Positions 1 to 13,100 of a stretch of DNA of 64,000 nt are shown one piece after another. Below the pieces are notes generated by a model. That model was given only the letters and a program-made list of their open reading frames with translations, ran no database searches and was not told the origin of the DNA. Every line of letters begins with the position of its first letter. Within the stretch, counting starts at the first letter, position 1. The position numbers were made by a program, and so were the translations under genes. The DNA is from Platycnemis pennipes (lineage: Eukaryota; Arthropoda; Insecta; Odonata; Platycnemididae), in assembly GCA_933228895.1 (NCBI GenBank), contig OW121848.1, positions 95,127,470-95,191,469 of the forward strand. The letters are read 5' to 3'.

Positions 1-897
1 ACATGTAACACACGCTGACTCTGAGAACTCCATAATATAAGCAGTGCAAATTATTTCTGCAACGATATGGCCGGATAGGAAAAAAGATCAGGACAAATAT
101 TCACATTTAGCCTAAGTGAAGAGGCAAAAATTTCAACAGTTAAGGATTTTTCACCTTCACTTCACTTAAAGGAAATATCAGTTCCATGTAATGCACATTA
201 TGACATTTTCCCCGATACACGATAGCCACTTAAATTATCCTATCAGTGAACTGAAGTATCCGTATATTTTTTAACATTTTCCTGGCATAAATATACAAGA
301 TGGCAGATGAATACGACCACCATTGCCTACTTGTCGAAAATGGACAACCTAAGGCCTCTTAAACAAGTAAATAGAGAACTGATATCTGCATGTATCGACA
401 AAATGAAAAGATAGAAGTTTTCCTCGGAGGTAATAAAAACTGACTATTCAATCTAAACTTTGCTAATGGGTAACTATTTGGATGTCAAATCCATTGAATA
501 AAACTGGAGTGTTGATCCTTGACAGATGTGCCATATATTTTGCCCCGATTAGCGGCGCCGGACTACCGATGGTCACAACGTACGGTAAGAACAAATGAAC
601 AATGCCCAAAGAATTCAAACTGGTGGATTGCATTCAATGGAAGTATTTTGAGAAAGACGACGGCCGCCACGGGGAGAATTTCCAACCGCTCCATCCTTTC
701 TCTTTTTACACCGGCTAGTACATTCCGCGAGAGATGCGAACGGGGGGGGAGGGGGTTGAAGAAGAAGAGAGCAAGGTTTGAAGAAGAGGAGAGGACATAA
801 CGGGAGGGAGTCATTACCGCAAGTTCAGGCCGTCGGAGCAGGAGGAAGCAGCCCGAACGAAAGCAAATCCCGGTGACAGCGTGAAAGAATGCTTTAG
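1..897. other. No gene recognised
   Basis: Overlapping short open frames occur on both strands at about 519-814, but none resembles a known family and they largely encode each other's complement. There is no clear splice-bounded exon. A short G-rich patch lies at about 743-755. Confidence 0.5.
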
Positions 898-1284
898 TTA
901 CCTACTCTTCTGTCTCAAGGCTGCTTTTGAATCATCCGACAGAAATTCAGTGCTCTGACACTGGTTCTCCTTCCCTTTGATTACGAATAATATCAGTTGA
1001 AAAGTAAAGTTTCGCTGGTATCTTTGTCTATAGGAGTAGAATTCAGTAGTTACGGAATAAGGTGAAGATATTCTTGATTGCGTCCATGACCTAAAGAACA
1101 TACATACACCCACAAAGAGCGCTATTAAACCAACCGTTGGAAATGAAAAAACTGCAAGAAAGAGTTTTGTAGCACGTCTCTTTCTCTCAGCACTGTTTTC
1201 TTCGAATGAGTCGTGGTGAATGCATCCAATATTATTTATCCTGCTTTTGATGCTCCTCATACTGTGAATATGGCAAGACTTCAA
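898..1284 (-). CDS. Possible small single-span membrane protein or exon (hypothetical)
   Basis: This is an open frame of 128 codons that I do not recognise. Residues about 42-64 form one hydrophobic stretch (LFLAVFSFPTVGLIALFVGV), preceded by the basic run RKRRA and followed by a Tyr/Arg-rich segment. That layout suits a single membrane span. The frame ends in TAG-GTAACT, so the terminal stop overlaps a plausible splice donor and the frame could be part of an exon rather than a complete gene. No homologous neighbour supports it, and Ser/Arg-rich frames of this length arise by chance in a 64 kb window. Treat as a candidate only. Confidence 0.22.
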   Translation of the reverse strand: MKSCHIHSMRSIKSRINNIGCIHHDSFEENSAERKRRATKLFLAVFSFPTVGLIALFVGVCMFFRSWTQSRISSPYSVTTEFYSYRQRYQRNFTFQLILFVIKGKENQCQSTEFLSDDSKAALRQKSR

Positions 1285-3299
1285 CGTGATTCATAGTGCT
1301 GAATACTCCTAATACCTCAACAGACGGCAACTTCGGATGATTGATACATTTCTAGTTGATTTACGTGACAGGTTCCCATATGTATTTCCAGAGATTCTCC
1401 TTTTTTTAAATATATTATTTCAGTTGTATCTACAGTAATGTTGATGCTTAATTAATATTGCTGGTATTTTATTGTTAAATTGTTTGTTTCATTGTTAAAT
1501 TAAGAATTACGTCACCTGATGCCTAGCTCTTAGAAAATACGACTTGAAGTAGAATTGATAAGACGCAAATTTGCAACATCAGGTAATAAATAATGTATTT
1601 TTGAAGCATCGTTTGGTGCAGAGCATTGAACCATTGTCACAGATAGCACTTGATAACTGATTGAAACGCAGCGTTGACAACTCAACCCGCTTCATATTAT
1701 TGATATGGGGATGATTCACACAAATTTTGCTTCTCTAGACAAACATTTTATCATGTACACTGCATGTCGTATCCCAACATTCTCTGGCTTTTCAAATTAC
1801 TTTTCTCAATCCAGACAACTTTTATAATACTTCCGAGTATGTAAAATTACCTGTGGGTGAAATGTTTTCCCCGCCAATTGTCGTTACCCCACCATTCATT
1901 CCGTCTCATTAATTTTCACGGTAAACTTGTTTCAAGGCGTATGCTTAATTCTACACCCCAATGTTTCTCACAGTAACTGTTCATTAACTCTTGTTAATGC
2001 AGTAGGCTTCGAGCCAGCAGTACCGACATTTCATCAATGCGAAAAACTACACACGAATATTTACAACTCGAACCATTACGGCTAACTTATGACGGCATTC
2101 ATCTCTCTTATATTTTTCCACGGCATTTTTAAGGAAGCCTTTTCGCCAGATGATTTATATTAGGTATAAATGGAGTGGGGAAATGGCTTTGCAGGGACGA
2201 AGTTAATATTAGTATGCTAACATGCTTTATCACACGTTATTTTTTTCATAGCCCGACAGTTTCAAACACGGAAGTACGTCTTCTCTTGCTACCTGGTTAC
2301 CCATTTTGTATGCAAAGAGCCGGAGTAGTGGCTTTAGAGATATTCGCATGGGGTTAAGTGCGTTCGCAGGGGTCATGAGTAGGCGTGATGAATTGCTGAA
2401 GGAGTGAAGGGAGATTCAACAGGCTGCTCTAATTTTAATTTTCATTCATGCGTTGGACTCAATTTATTTTGGTGGCATATACATACAACAGCCCTGTATC
2501 TGCAGTTGATCACTCCATTTTCTACGTCAATTAGACCGAATAAAATATTTATAATTTTTCTAACAAATATTCAAGGTAAGGCTAGTTCTATATTTGTTGA
2601 ACGCTCGCCAAATATCTTGCATTAGCTCTTTATGGGTTCATTGCGTATTTATTATGACTTTATATTCACTTCAAGTCCTTATTATTGGTTGCAACGACCT
2701 TTCTCGTAGATGCCGATGCGATCGCTGTCAAATACTGACCAACTACCATAGCATTCATCATTTTCCATTCACACTTGCAAATAAGTGTTTTCCCTCACTC
2801 AACCTCGTTTAATTTTGACACTGGGCGAAGGATTTCTTCGCCTATGAATGTCAATTGCCGAGCTACCCTGAGGGCACTGGCTTTTATTCACTTTAGAAGG
2901 AAACGTTTTTACATGTAATCCCTAGTAAAAAAATCAGTAGCTGGAAGCATAAACTATTAGCGATGCGTCACAGTACCTATTTCATGCCGCAAATGACTAC
3001 TATAACTCCCAGGTCTCATGCTATCAAAGCAATATATTTAACGACATGCCGCGTGATTTTTGGCTGAAGTAATTGGGTTTACTCGAGCCCAAAATTATTA
3101 TTATTTTTGCATTCGTGTCAGTAAGATCATCTCATGAAATAATTGTATTCGGAAAACAAAATATGTAATTTAACACAGTACGTGGATTATAATAGGAAAC
3201 ATTTCACATAGGCGAGTGGATTTGGGTGATGTTGAGATGAAAACCTTCTGTGATTCAATTCAGTCCCTAGTTAATTTTTGCAAACGTTTCTCCTGCGAC
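1285..3299. other. No gene recognised
   Basis: AT-rich DNA with only short, unremarkable open frames (about 2175-2812). No transposon domain, SINE box or convincing exon was seen. Confidence 0.5.
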
Positions 3300-4150
3300 G
3301 GAAGACCTACTAACTTTTAAATCTCCTTTCGATTGTCCTCCCTCTCGCATGCCTCAGCCTTGTATCTTCTAGCACTCCTCTTACTTTTCACCCTCTCTCG
3401 CCCCAGGATTCATCTTATTAATTTCAATAGTCCCACACTTCATAAAACTCTCTCTCTATCCCTTGTCCGCATTTTCGGAGCCCTATCTCTCGTCCGCCGT
3501 TATTAGCCGTACCCGCCCGTCACATTTCTCTCCCTCCAAATAATATGCTCCACGGGCACCCTCTTGCTCCTCTTATCGCCCTCCAAGCCTCGCCATCCAC
3601 CCACGCCCCCTCCCGTGTCGCAGTCACTACCCACCCCCACACACCCACCTACCTACCCCCCCGGCACCGCAATCTCCAACCCCTTCCATCCTAAACCCCC
3701 CACTCACAACTCCCCTCCCCCTTGAAGGAGAGGGAGGGAGAGACGTGTTTACGACGGCTCGTAAAAATCTCGCCCTCTTAATAGAGCGCATTATATTAAC
3801 TGGTTTAGGAGGTTGCGAGGGAGTTTCTGGGAAAGGGGGATGTGATCCTGTTGGAGATGGTGAAGGGGACGGGGAGGGAGGGAGTTTTCGGGTGTAGACC
3901 GACGTGGATAAAACGCGAGGAGGGGAAGGGAAGGGTGCAGGGTGACGGGGAAAGGGTGTGAAGGTGTGGATATCTGCAGCCTCCCGCCCCTGCGGGCCGT
4001 GAAGGATGGTGGTGCGGCCGGTGGTGGAGGGAGGTAGTAGTTACGGCGGAAGCGGGGCAGGAGTCTGCTGAAATGGCCGCGGTGTGGAGCGGGAAAGGGT
4101 TGAGGAGGGCGCGAAGTCGAGGTTTTTAAAGCGGGGGGGAGGAAATGATG
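3300..4150. other. Strand-asymmetric low-complexity block (pyrimidine to purine switch)
   Basis: From about 3310 to 3720 the + strand is strongly C/T-rich, with runs of C and CCCT/ACCC. At about 3721 it switches abruptly to G/A-rich (GGAGAGGGAGGGAGAG), and this persists to about 4150 with many GGGGA and GGTGG runs. The block has local CpGs and is 2.8 kb upstream of the first visible Kunitz exon. It could be promoter-proximal DNA of that gene or simply low-complexity sequence. No TATA box or initiator could be assigned. Confidence 0.45.
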
Positions 4151-6965
4151 ACGAAGGTTGGGTGAGGGCTTAGCTTTGGCTACTTTATCCCTCGTGCCCC
4201 ACAGCTACTTTTCCTCAGCTCCGTTCGTGTTCGCGAGCACCGGCGAGTTTGTTGTGTTTGTTGACGTCTTCCTATATTTCACCTATGCTCGAGACCCCTC
4301 CAATGCTTCCTTTAGCGACCAGGACCTTGATTTGAGGGGGGAATAGATTAATAGAATTCGACGAAGGACACTGAATTTATCAAGGAGAAAACGTAGAATT
4401 CGTTAAAGCTTGGCTATACAATAAATAGACGGAAAGGTGATTGAAATTTCAATTTCGGTGATGCCAAAAACAAAGTGATTGGCCACTAGACACTGCTCCA
4501 TAATGGAGGAAGATTAGTTTCAACGCCATAAGTCTAAGTAAAAGTAGCCATAATTCTAAAATGGGTTTTCATTTATTTAGCGTTTGAAAACGATTATAAA
4601 ATCTCTGTAATAATTGACAGAAAAAAGACATTTTATCCGTTCCCATTTCTTTGTTCACTAGGCAATTGCTCCTCTAGCATCCAGCAACAGAACTTGTACT
4701 GAATACATAAATACAAGAGCACAAGATGCTGATCCACGAGAAAAAGTTACGAAATTAAGAAAGTAAATTTTCAAATCGATATATCGGTTTCCCCGCTGTA
4801 TAAAAATAAATTATGCTTGATCACTTAGGCTACAGTAATTTTTCTTGAACAATATAAGGGTGGTTAAACTTCATAAGGTCATTCAAATAGCTTCATCATG
4901 ATTACCTTTCATGATCATTTAGTGATAAGTGAGTTACAATAAATAGCAATAAAAAGATTTCAAGCTCCAATTCAAGAAATAATGAGAGCTACAGTTAAAA
5001 TAGTTTATGGAACCCTTATATCATGTGACTTTCCAAATCTAGGCTACGTTGACCTTTACGCGCAGCCATGTAATTAGTTTTGGTATTTTTTTCCTCGTCC
5101 ATAGAAACTTTTAAATTGAACGCGGCAGTCCTTGCCCTCGTAGACAGGAGAGTAGTCATTGAAAAAGAGAGCAGCGTTCTTGCTTAAAGTGTACTCGAGT
5201 CAAAAACATAATTAACTCTTGAGTTGGAGTATCAAGGGTATATTTTCGACCTCGCGATCAGTGTCGGGCAGAATTGAAAACGCGAGGATGCCGAGAGAGA
5301 GAGCAAGAATGAAGATGAGAATCGCAAAATATTAAGGGAGAGAGAGGAACCTTCCAAGGGTGTGATGAGGAACGCTCCAAGCACAATCTCTCGCGCTGCC
5401 TTCTCGTCAAAAATCTCCGGAATAATTAAAATGGCGGGACATTTAACCAAGTAGAAAGCGAAGGAGCCAGGGTTTTGGGAGGGGGTATGGGAACGAAACT
5501 CGGGAAGAAATTAGGAAGGGACGGTAGAGGTTGAAGAGCGAGATAAAAGGGGTTGGGAAAGAGTGCTCGGAGTGCAGTAAGAAAAAGACTGATTCTTGGG
5601 AGTAGGATGCGATGGGGTACCACGACCTAAGTCACGGGAGTGAGGAGAGCCAGCAAAGGAGTGGAGCCGGGTGTTGAAATGGGGCTCGTGTGATATTTCT
5701 GCTGATATTATGTTTAGGTTTGGCGCGGATTTCTGAGGACGGGTGTGTATAAAGGTTGTATCGTATGGATGTGTTCCACGAGTGGATGCAGGCTACTCGT
5801 AGGGATTGAACAGCTGAGGAAAGCGGCTGATTTTTTTTTCCTTCGCAGGATCGGGAAGTTTTATTCATTTGGGGTGAATTTTAGCCGAACAGAAATTAGG
5901 CATGGGGAAGAGGAGAGGTAGCTGAAAAGAAGCGTAAGGGAACAGAAGGGAAAAATGGCTTCCTTCTCCATTTTCCCTAACCCGAAGACATCCAGGAGAG
6001 AGAATTTCGCTGAGTGCCATTTATTCATCCAACCCCTTAACCTGACATTTCTCCACCCAGGGAGAGAGAAGATGGAGGGGGTGCGATAACTGACGACGAA
6101 GAGGGACGGGAAGGATTTGGATTGCTAAATTGGATTGGGGGCTGGAGGTGGGGCGAGGTTCGCATTTTACAATCCCCTGTATTGGGGTTCAAATTTGCAT
6201 CCGCAGTCAAATGGCCAGGGCGCGTGTGCTGGGATAATTTCGTGGGAATGTGAGAGCGGAGAAGGAGTGGGTGTTAAGGGAAAATGGCAGGTGAATATAC
6301 CGTCGAGTCACAAGTCTTAGGAAGCAGATTCGATGTTGTTGCTATTGCATTAAAAATATTTTCTTTAACTGGAAATTTGGTAGGTGCTAATCAAGTTTTC
6401 ATGTGCAGCGGTTATACACGAAAATGTTCTTGTAACGCTGGACAGCATTTTTCAAAAGCATTAAAACTGCAAAATGATACAAAGTCAGATTAAATATATG
6501 TTACCCGCTTTTATATTATTTAATATATCCATTATCTATAATAATTTTCACTTTGCACAAGGAAAGTTATCCAATATTATGATGTAAATCACTTGCGTGA
6601 ATCCTTTGAGTGGTTAAGGGTGGCTGATGGCGCCAGTTTCTAAAACCTCGCCGAAACAATTTGCCAACAACCATAATTGACATCCAAACAAATTGATATT
6701 TATATTGTATTCCTAAACCCATGACTTAATAATCTTGGCTCATGTTATGAAATAATTTCTTTTGGTATATGATCGATAAAGTCAATATTAATCGAAGATA
6801 AATCATTGACACCAACTAAAGCAGTTACTATCCCCTCCATGGAGCCGTTGCAAAGCGTGGAGTGGATGTTGACAATAAAAAATTAGTTCGTCCTCTCGAA
6901 TAGCTCGTCCCTATATGCCAAAGTGCATCATACTGAATCCTAATCATTTCTCTGTTCGTCAACAG
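4151..6965. other. Upstream region of the Kunitz gene, no exon assigned
   Basis: The missing first exon of the Kunitz gene (start codon and signal peptide, ending in phase 1) should lie here or further upstream. Short frames at 4158-4346, 6135-6320 and 6284-6493 were considered. None combines a signal peptide with a donor in the right phase. GA-rich stretches occur at about 5280-5350 and 5880-6130. Confidence 0.4.
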
Positions 6966-7173
6966 TGGAGGCGAGAGGATCTGAGGACGACGATGAATAC
7001 CCAATTGGCATCGGAGACCAAATCTACGACCAAACTTTCGACGCCAACACTGACTGCTTTCTTCCCAAAGACGGAGGCCCATGTCGAGGTCTCTTCCGAG
7101 CCTTCTATTACTCCGCCGAGACCCGTCGTTGCGAGAACTTCGTTTACAGCGGCTGCGGGGGAAACAAAAACAG
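6966..7173 (+). CDS. Kunitz gene, exon with first part of Kunitz domain 1
   Basis: The acceptor is TTCGTCAACAG before 6966 and the donor is CAG/GTGAGT after 7173. The exon enters needing one base from upstream (codon ?TG) and leaves in phase 2 (AG). It encodes the acidic lead and Kunitz 1 up to GCGGNKN. The split falls just after the fourth Cys of the domain. Confidence 0.85.
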
Positions 7174-10100
7174 GTGAGTCGCTGGGGATTGGATTGAAAA
7201 AAAAGGCAAGCAAGTAATTAAAGAGACACTCCGCTTTCTTTGGTAAGAATTCCCTCTTATTAACACGTGACTACTAAAGTCGGGGCACGTCCCAGTTGCT
7301 GATTCAAGGGAATTTCACGGCCGCGGGGAAAGAACTGGTTCTAGCGTGCAACGTTCTAATTTTGGTCCGCCGCTAATTTTTACTGGGTCGCAATTGTGGA
7401 CAAAGGGGACTTGGCTGACTTTCCCGTCGTATTTTTAGCCCGAGAAAATGCAACGCCGAGCATTTTTATTTCGAGTGAAAGCGGCTGACATCAATCACTG
7501 CAAGGATGTGTTTACGTCTGAGTTCTAAATTCAGAATGTAAGGAGGAAGCACGCACGTACAGCTGATTGAAGATGTGATGAAAAAAACATCGTAGGAATT
7601 ATTTAAGTTAGTATTCCCTTCGACGCTTGCGAGAAATAGTGAACATCTGACTTTTTCCCCTCAATTTTAAAATAGGTTTCATTATTTAACACCGGTTGCA
7701 TTCTCTGATTGTATGTAGGTTGCTGGATTGTAGTTTGTTGGTAGAGTGCTGGATTGTAGTTTGTTGGTAGATTGCAGGCATGCCGGTGCATGCAACCTAC
7801 CTACAATCCCAAAAAGACCCAAATCCATTTTTGAAATGAGGCAGAGCCTGTGTCAAGCAACCATAAACTCAACAACCTACCTAAAGTAACATGGCGGATA
7901 AAGATTATGAAGCGAAATGCAGTGTAAATATAGATAAAAATTATACGATCCCATCACAATAACGAGTTAGCGACGAGTTTGGAGTTTAAGTGTATATCGA
8001 GTTCACATTCACACTATATCATCATTGCACTTTTATCTCGATATTATAGTAAAATATGAAGGAGCGTTTGAGGAAATCTTTGAAATCAACACCAAAACAT
8101 TTTTAAGTGATAGTAGATGTTTCTGCGGCTGTCTGATGCAATATAATGGAGTCCATAGCCAATAAATAACTAAACATTTGAGCACGCAACTTTTTTCAAA
8201 TTAGTATTCTATTGCAGAGATGAAAAATAACATTAAACCGAACATTAACGTGACTTGTGAACACGCCTCTTATGTCTTCCACAGTTAACTATATCTGTTA
8301 AAAACCATTCATTTTTCCCAGTCCTAATGTAATTTAATCCACCCCTCTACTTTGCAAGCAACTACAATTGATAGAGGATTCACAGGTCTCGTCTACAGCT
8401 GCACACTTGTATCCGCGGTGATAGCAAAGGTGACTTTTTAATACCTATTACAAACAGATTGATAGCTATGCATTACAAACAGAAACAAAAGTATATTTCA
8501 GCAAGTTGAAGACGCTTACATTCGTTCGGACATCCATATACATCAGTATGAGGTTAGAGCTACCTTCATCGCAGTTGGATTGCGTCAATTGACCGATATG
8601 TTAGTGTTGGGACGTGAATAACCTCATAAAAACCTTCACAACGTTCACCAAACTGTGATATTGGTGCAAAAGCTCCAAAAACTTTTCCACCGTAAACTTC
8701 ATATATTTTTATCCTGAAGCTGCTACACTTTTCCTTCAATCGGTCTGGCATCTAATCGACTCTGGTATTAATTTTTCCTGGTAGGAAAAGCTATGAATTC
8801 GTCCATTCAGTAACAAGAAAACACATAATGTCTGAATGACAAGAGAAATTATTCCCACGAGCCCTTTACTACTTAACTTCGACTGTCGGTAGAAAAGCAT
8901 TACGTATTGAGTTCGTTCCGAGAGCATAAACTCACCTTATTACTGGTTATTCAAGCCCGGCACATGAGGTTACGAAGGAATATGAGTGTTATGTGTCAGT
9001 ACCAACGACAGAAATCTCTCTCACCCAGCCACTTTCTCCATTGACGTCTATGTCTTCAGCGATGCTCTAATATGTGAGTTTCAACACGTTCCACATATTG
9101 TCTGCCGCCAGGTGTCAATGGACTCCACCACATCCGAAACGATCGTTGAAGTCTCCCTTTGACTCGCCGCTTGCCGAAGGGAATACCCTGCTTTCTTCGA
9201 TCCTCGTAAAATTGGAAAGTTATCTCTCCATTTCTGCTCGGGTTTTTAATCATGCTGCCTTCCTGGATTGATTTTCAAGTTTTAACGACAAATTACAATA
9301 AAAGTTTCTCTTTTTATGGTGCTTTTGAATGTATTTAGGCATAATTCCTTGATTACAATGGGCTTGTTGGATCGTCTCTTCCGCATCATTTCCCCTAGTA
9401 ACCAAGAAATGCCATCAGTATTTCAATCCTAGGATTGATTTACCGCAGCTCTCCATTCTGCCCTATTCAGTGTTAATTCCCTCAAGCCCTGATATGTTTC
9501 TCTTTCACGTCATTCTTTATTCGCCCTAAATACTTGTCCAAGGGACAAGTATTTAGGGCGAAGTTAGTCCCTAAGTTAGTCCCTAAGTCTTCCTCACGGA
9601 AACTTCCCTTCAATTCTCCCGTCTATTATATTTCTTACTAATTAATTGCTTCAAGGTATGTCCAATCCACCTGTTTCTTTTTTGCCGTAGGGTTTTCAGG
9701 AAATGTACCCTGTAAAAAATTGTAGACCGTCGTTGAAAGATACTCTCGAAGACCCTATGGCGCGCGGGCCGTTATGGGGGCCGGCTCCTTTCTTTCCCTT
9801 GAGAGGCTGTAGTGTCCCAGAAAGAACTGAGCCCCTAAAAGTCTCATTTATTGCATTTTGAATACTGGTTGCGAGAAACAAAAGGAAACTGAACTCCGGA
9901 TCCCTTCGTTTAGTGATATAATCTGGAAAACTACAATGCAATTCGAGCTGATGGCAATTTTATTGAGGACTACAAGAGTATTTACATGTTTAACCCCCTT
10001 CTGAGAGCCACTTAATTTTCACCTGTAAGTGCTAAAGCTCTTTCTCTCTATCTTTACGTTTCTATCTAACGTTACGTTTATTTTCCGAAATAAACGTAAA

Positions 10101-13100
10101 GAATGAGTTGAATTTCCTTTTGCAATGTAAAAATACAATCACTTTTCTAGCGAAACCGTTCTTAAGAGGAAATGTATGGCCCCGTCGAGAAGTGTACTTT
10201 TCTTCTACTCAGGTCTAACATTCATTCTCAGAATGCTGAAGTCAGGTTTGTGTACAGATTAATTAAGATGGAATTCAATTAAAATCTACGAACTTTCTAT
10301 TTGACGCTTGCCCAAGAGCGCGCGCCTTTTTCTCGACTGCGTCACCATATAAGCCAACGGTTTTTGAAGACGTCACGAAGAGGTTACTAACCTCAGCTCT
10401 CTTGATTTTTCGTGCGTAGGCGTGCGTAGGAAGTCGCCGAAGAGATCAGGACATCAAAACATGTTGCATCACTCGTGATAAAATAGGAAGCGCTCGTTGA
10501 AAGCGACACGGATTATCCATCCCTTTATTAGAGAAAGTGTATGAAATTAGCTGGAGTTCCTCACAATACATCATCACGCAGTCCTCCAAGAAAATGAATG
10601 ATTAAGTAATAATACCAGCGCCAAATTTTTACGGCAGTTACCTTCAAGAACGCCTCTTGTATTTCATCAATTTAATACAATAAAATCGAAGTGAATTTCT
10701 TTTTTATATCACGGTAACACATCAGTGTTTCTTTGGTATACATCATGAAATAGGAAGCGGAAAACCATTTTATCACCCCAATGCATAAATAAGTCTTTTC
10801 CCTTAGCTTATCACAGCCCACACATTTAATTTGTTGTCAACCCAAAAATCTAAGCACCCAGAGTATTTTCATTGCTTCAGTCAACAGGTACCAGTCTAAT
10901 TGTTCGAAGAATTTCACGAAACCATTAAATTCGGAAACGCTAGGCGCATCTACAGTAATTCAGAATTAAGGATTCTTATCATTAAACTTTGAATGAAGGC
11001 GTATCCTTTGCATAAGTTAGAGTACCGACGTAGCTATAGAAATGTAGGGAAATTCAATTTGTATTCAAGTCATTCGAAATCTGCTAGGAATCTATTCGGG
11101 CGTGTTACTTAGTTGAAGTATATGATTATGGAGAGAGAGAGTTGAAAAGTGATAACAAAGCACTTTCACAATCGAGTTTATTTCGCTAAGTATCATTTTT
11201 GAATCATTGGATATCTCAGGGCTTCCCGCCAAATTTCCCTAGACGCCAGAGAACGATTATAATTCATTAAAATTTCAATACCTAAATTTTAATTCCCCGG
11301 CCCAAGAAACTGTTTCATTTGAATTGTTAGCGTCCCATACCGCTTGGTCGTCATTGTTACGATACATTTTATCCGTTAAAAACTATTATCTGTGAATATT
11401 ATATAAATCGTCAATAAAATTCCAAATCAGCTGTTTTCATTTCATACAGAGAACCTCCTACCTTGTTAATCAAAACTTGAAAAGATATTTACGGCTAAAT
11501 TATATGGCCTGTCTCCTCAAAATAGGTTAGTGAGAAAATGACTACCTTAAAACTCGAGAATGCTAAATGATATACACGGAACGTTTTCTGCACTCAATAC
11601 CTGTCATCGTCGTGAAAGCAGGTTTCGAACTTTCGACAGTGGGTCAATGAGCCAGAGGAACAGAACTTCTTTCCCTATCCTATATCCTCCCCGTTGCTAC
11701 TGATCATCTCTCTCGAGCGGCAACGTTTGCGAACGGCGTTGGAAAATTCTGGAAGCAGACGCGTTTTAAAAAAATCGCTGAAAGAAATAAGCATTGGTAG
11801 GCAGTATAAAGTGTTCAATCAAGCTTTTACATACTATTCCTGCGTTCTAACTGTTGTCGTTAAAAATGATCATCAGCATTCTATTTATTTTTATTTTTGG
11901 GTACACATGTAAACCAATTATTTAGCACTTTAAAGTCGACAGTAATGGTTATGGACATCTCTATGATTTGGTTTCTTGGTACGAAGACTACGTAACCGAT
12001 CTAGAATCGAAGGAGACCTTCATAGCGACCAACATTGTTAGGAGTTTCAACAGTTGGAATTCATTTGCCAATCACGGTCATCTCCCGTAAAACTTTATTA
12101 CGCTAAACAGGTTATAAGGTAATATTATTACGTGGTTTGTACCGTCTCCGATTCTGATAAGAAATCGTACCATGAGATAGTCATGTCATATGAGTGCGAA
12201 TACTTTGATTCGTTGAGTTATTTTAGAACTATTCTGGGTTGGAATAAAATATTTTTTTGTCCATTAGTGCTATGCAGAGCTCAAAATTTGGCTTCATTAA
12301 AATCGATTGCCACGCATTAGTGGGAGAAGGGCAGTTTCTCTTCCCGTTACACTTTCGGTTTCTCATATGAATTAGGTCCCAATAAAGTAAGAATCTTGAG
12401 GTATCAATCCAAATTTCCACTAACCTAGGGGATCGGGTTGGTGCGGTGTCTAGAGTAGAGGTTTCTCATCCTGAGGGCCCTGGTTCGAATCCCACATGAG
12501 GTATATTTTTCATTGGTATACCGGTCCCACTTTGAGAACTGCATAAGGAGAACTTTGAGTACAGTAACCCATCCGTCGGACAGAACATTAAACCATGGAC
12601 CCAATGGAGCATTTCGTTAAAAGTAGTCAAATGCAAACATTAGGATTCTCTCCACCTCCATTCTTTCAACATTCCCTGCCCAGATCTAATTGCATACGTA
12701 TCATTAACGGCACAAATGACCTCAGCTTCCTGTATTCTTTGCCAATTAACTAATACTACGACTACTCCTTCAAACTCAAGAGATCTAATCCTGATTTTAT
12801 TTTGAAATAATGAAAAAGAAATAGATCATAATAATTAGACATTCCTTTTCACTTCCTTCACTGCATGCTTTACACATCCATTAATCGATAACTCTAGCGT
12901 AGCATTGGCTTCCTATACATAATCACCAAGCAAACCAAAGTCTGAGAGAATATACCGAATGTTCTTTAATTCATTATCACTACAGCATAACCCTCTTCAA
13001 TGCCTGAAATATTCAGCTTCCCACCAGTTACGACCCTCCGTCAGATATTTTTGAAATTTCAGATATCTTAGCGCTAAATACTCTCTATTTTCTCTAATTT

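Noticed and set aside
519..814. Overlapping frames on both strands (93 and 83 codons)
   Set aside because: They are mirror frames of the same GC-richer stretch, with no signal peptide, domain or splice support.
12480..12500. tRNA gene suggested by a GGTTCGAATCCC box B
   Set aside because: The sequence continues into a SINE body shared with other copies, and no complete cloverleaf with acceptor stem was found.
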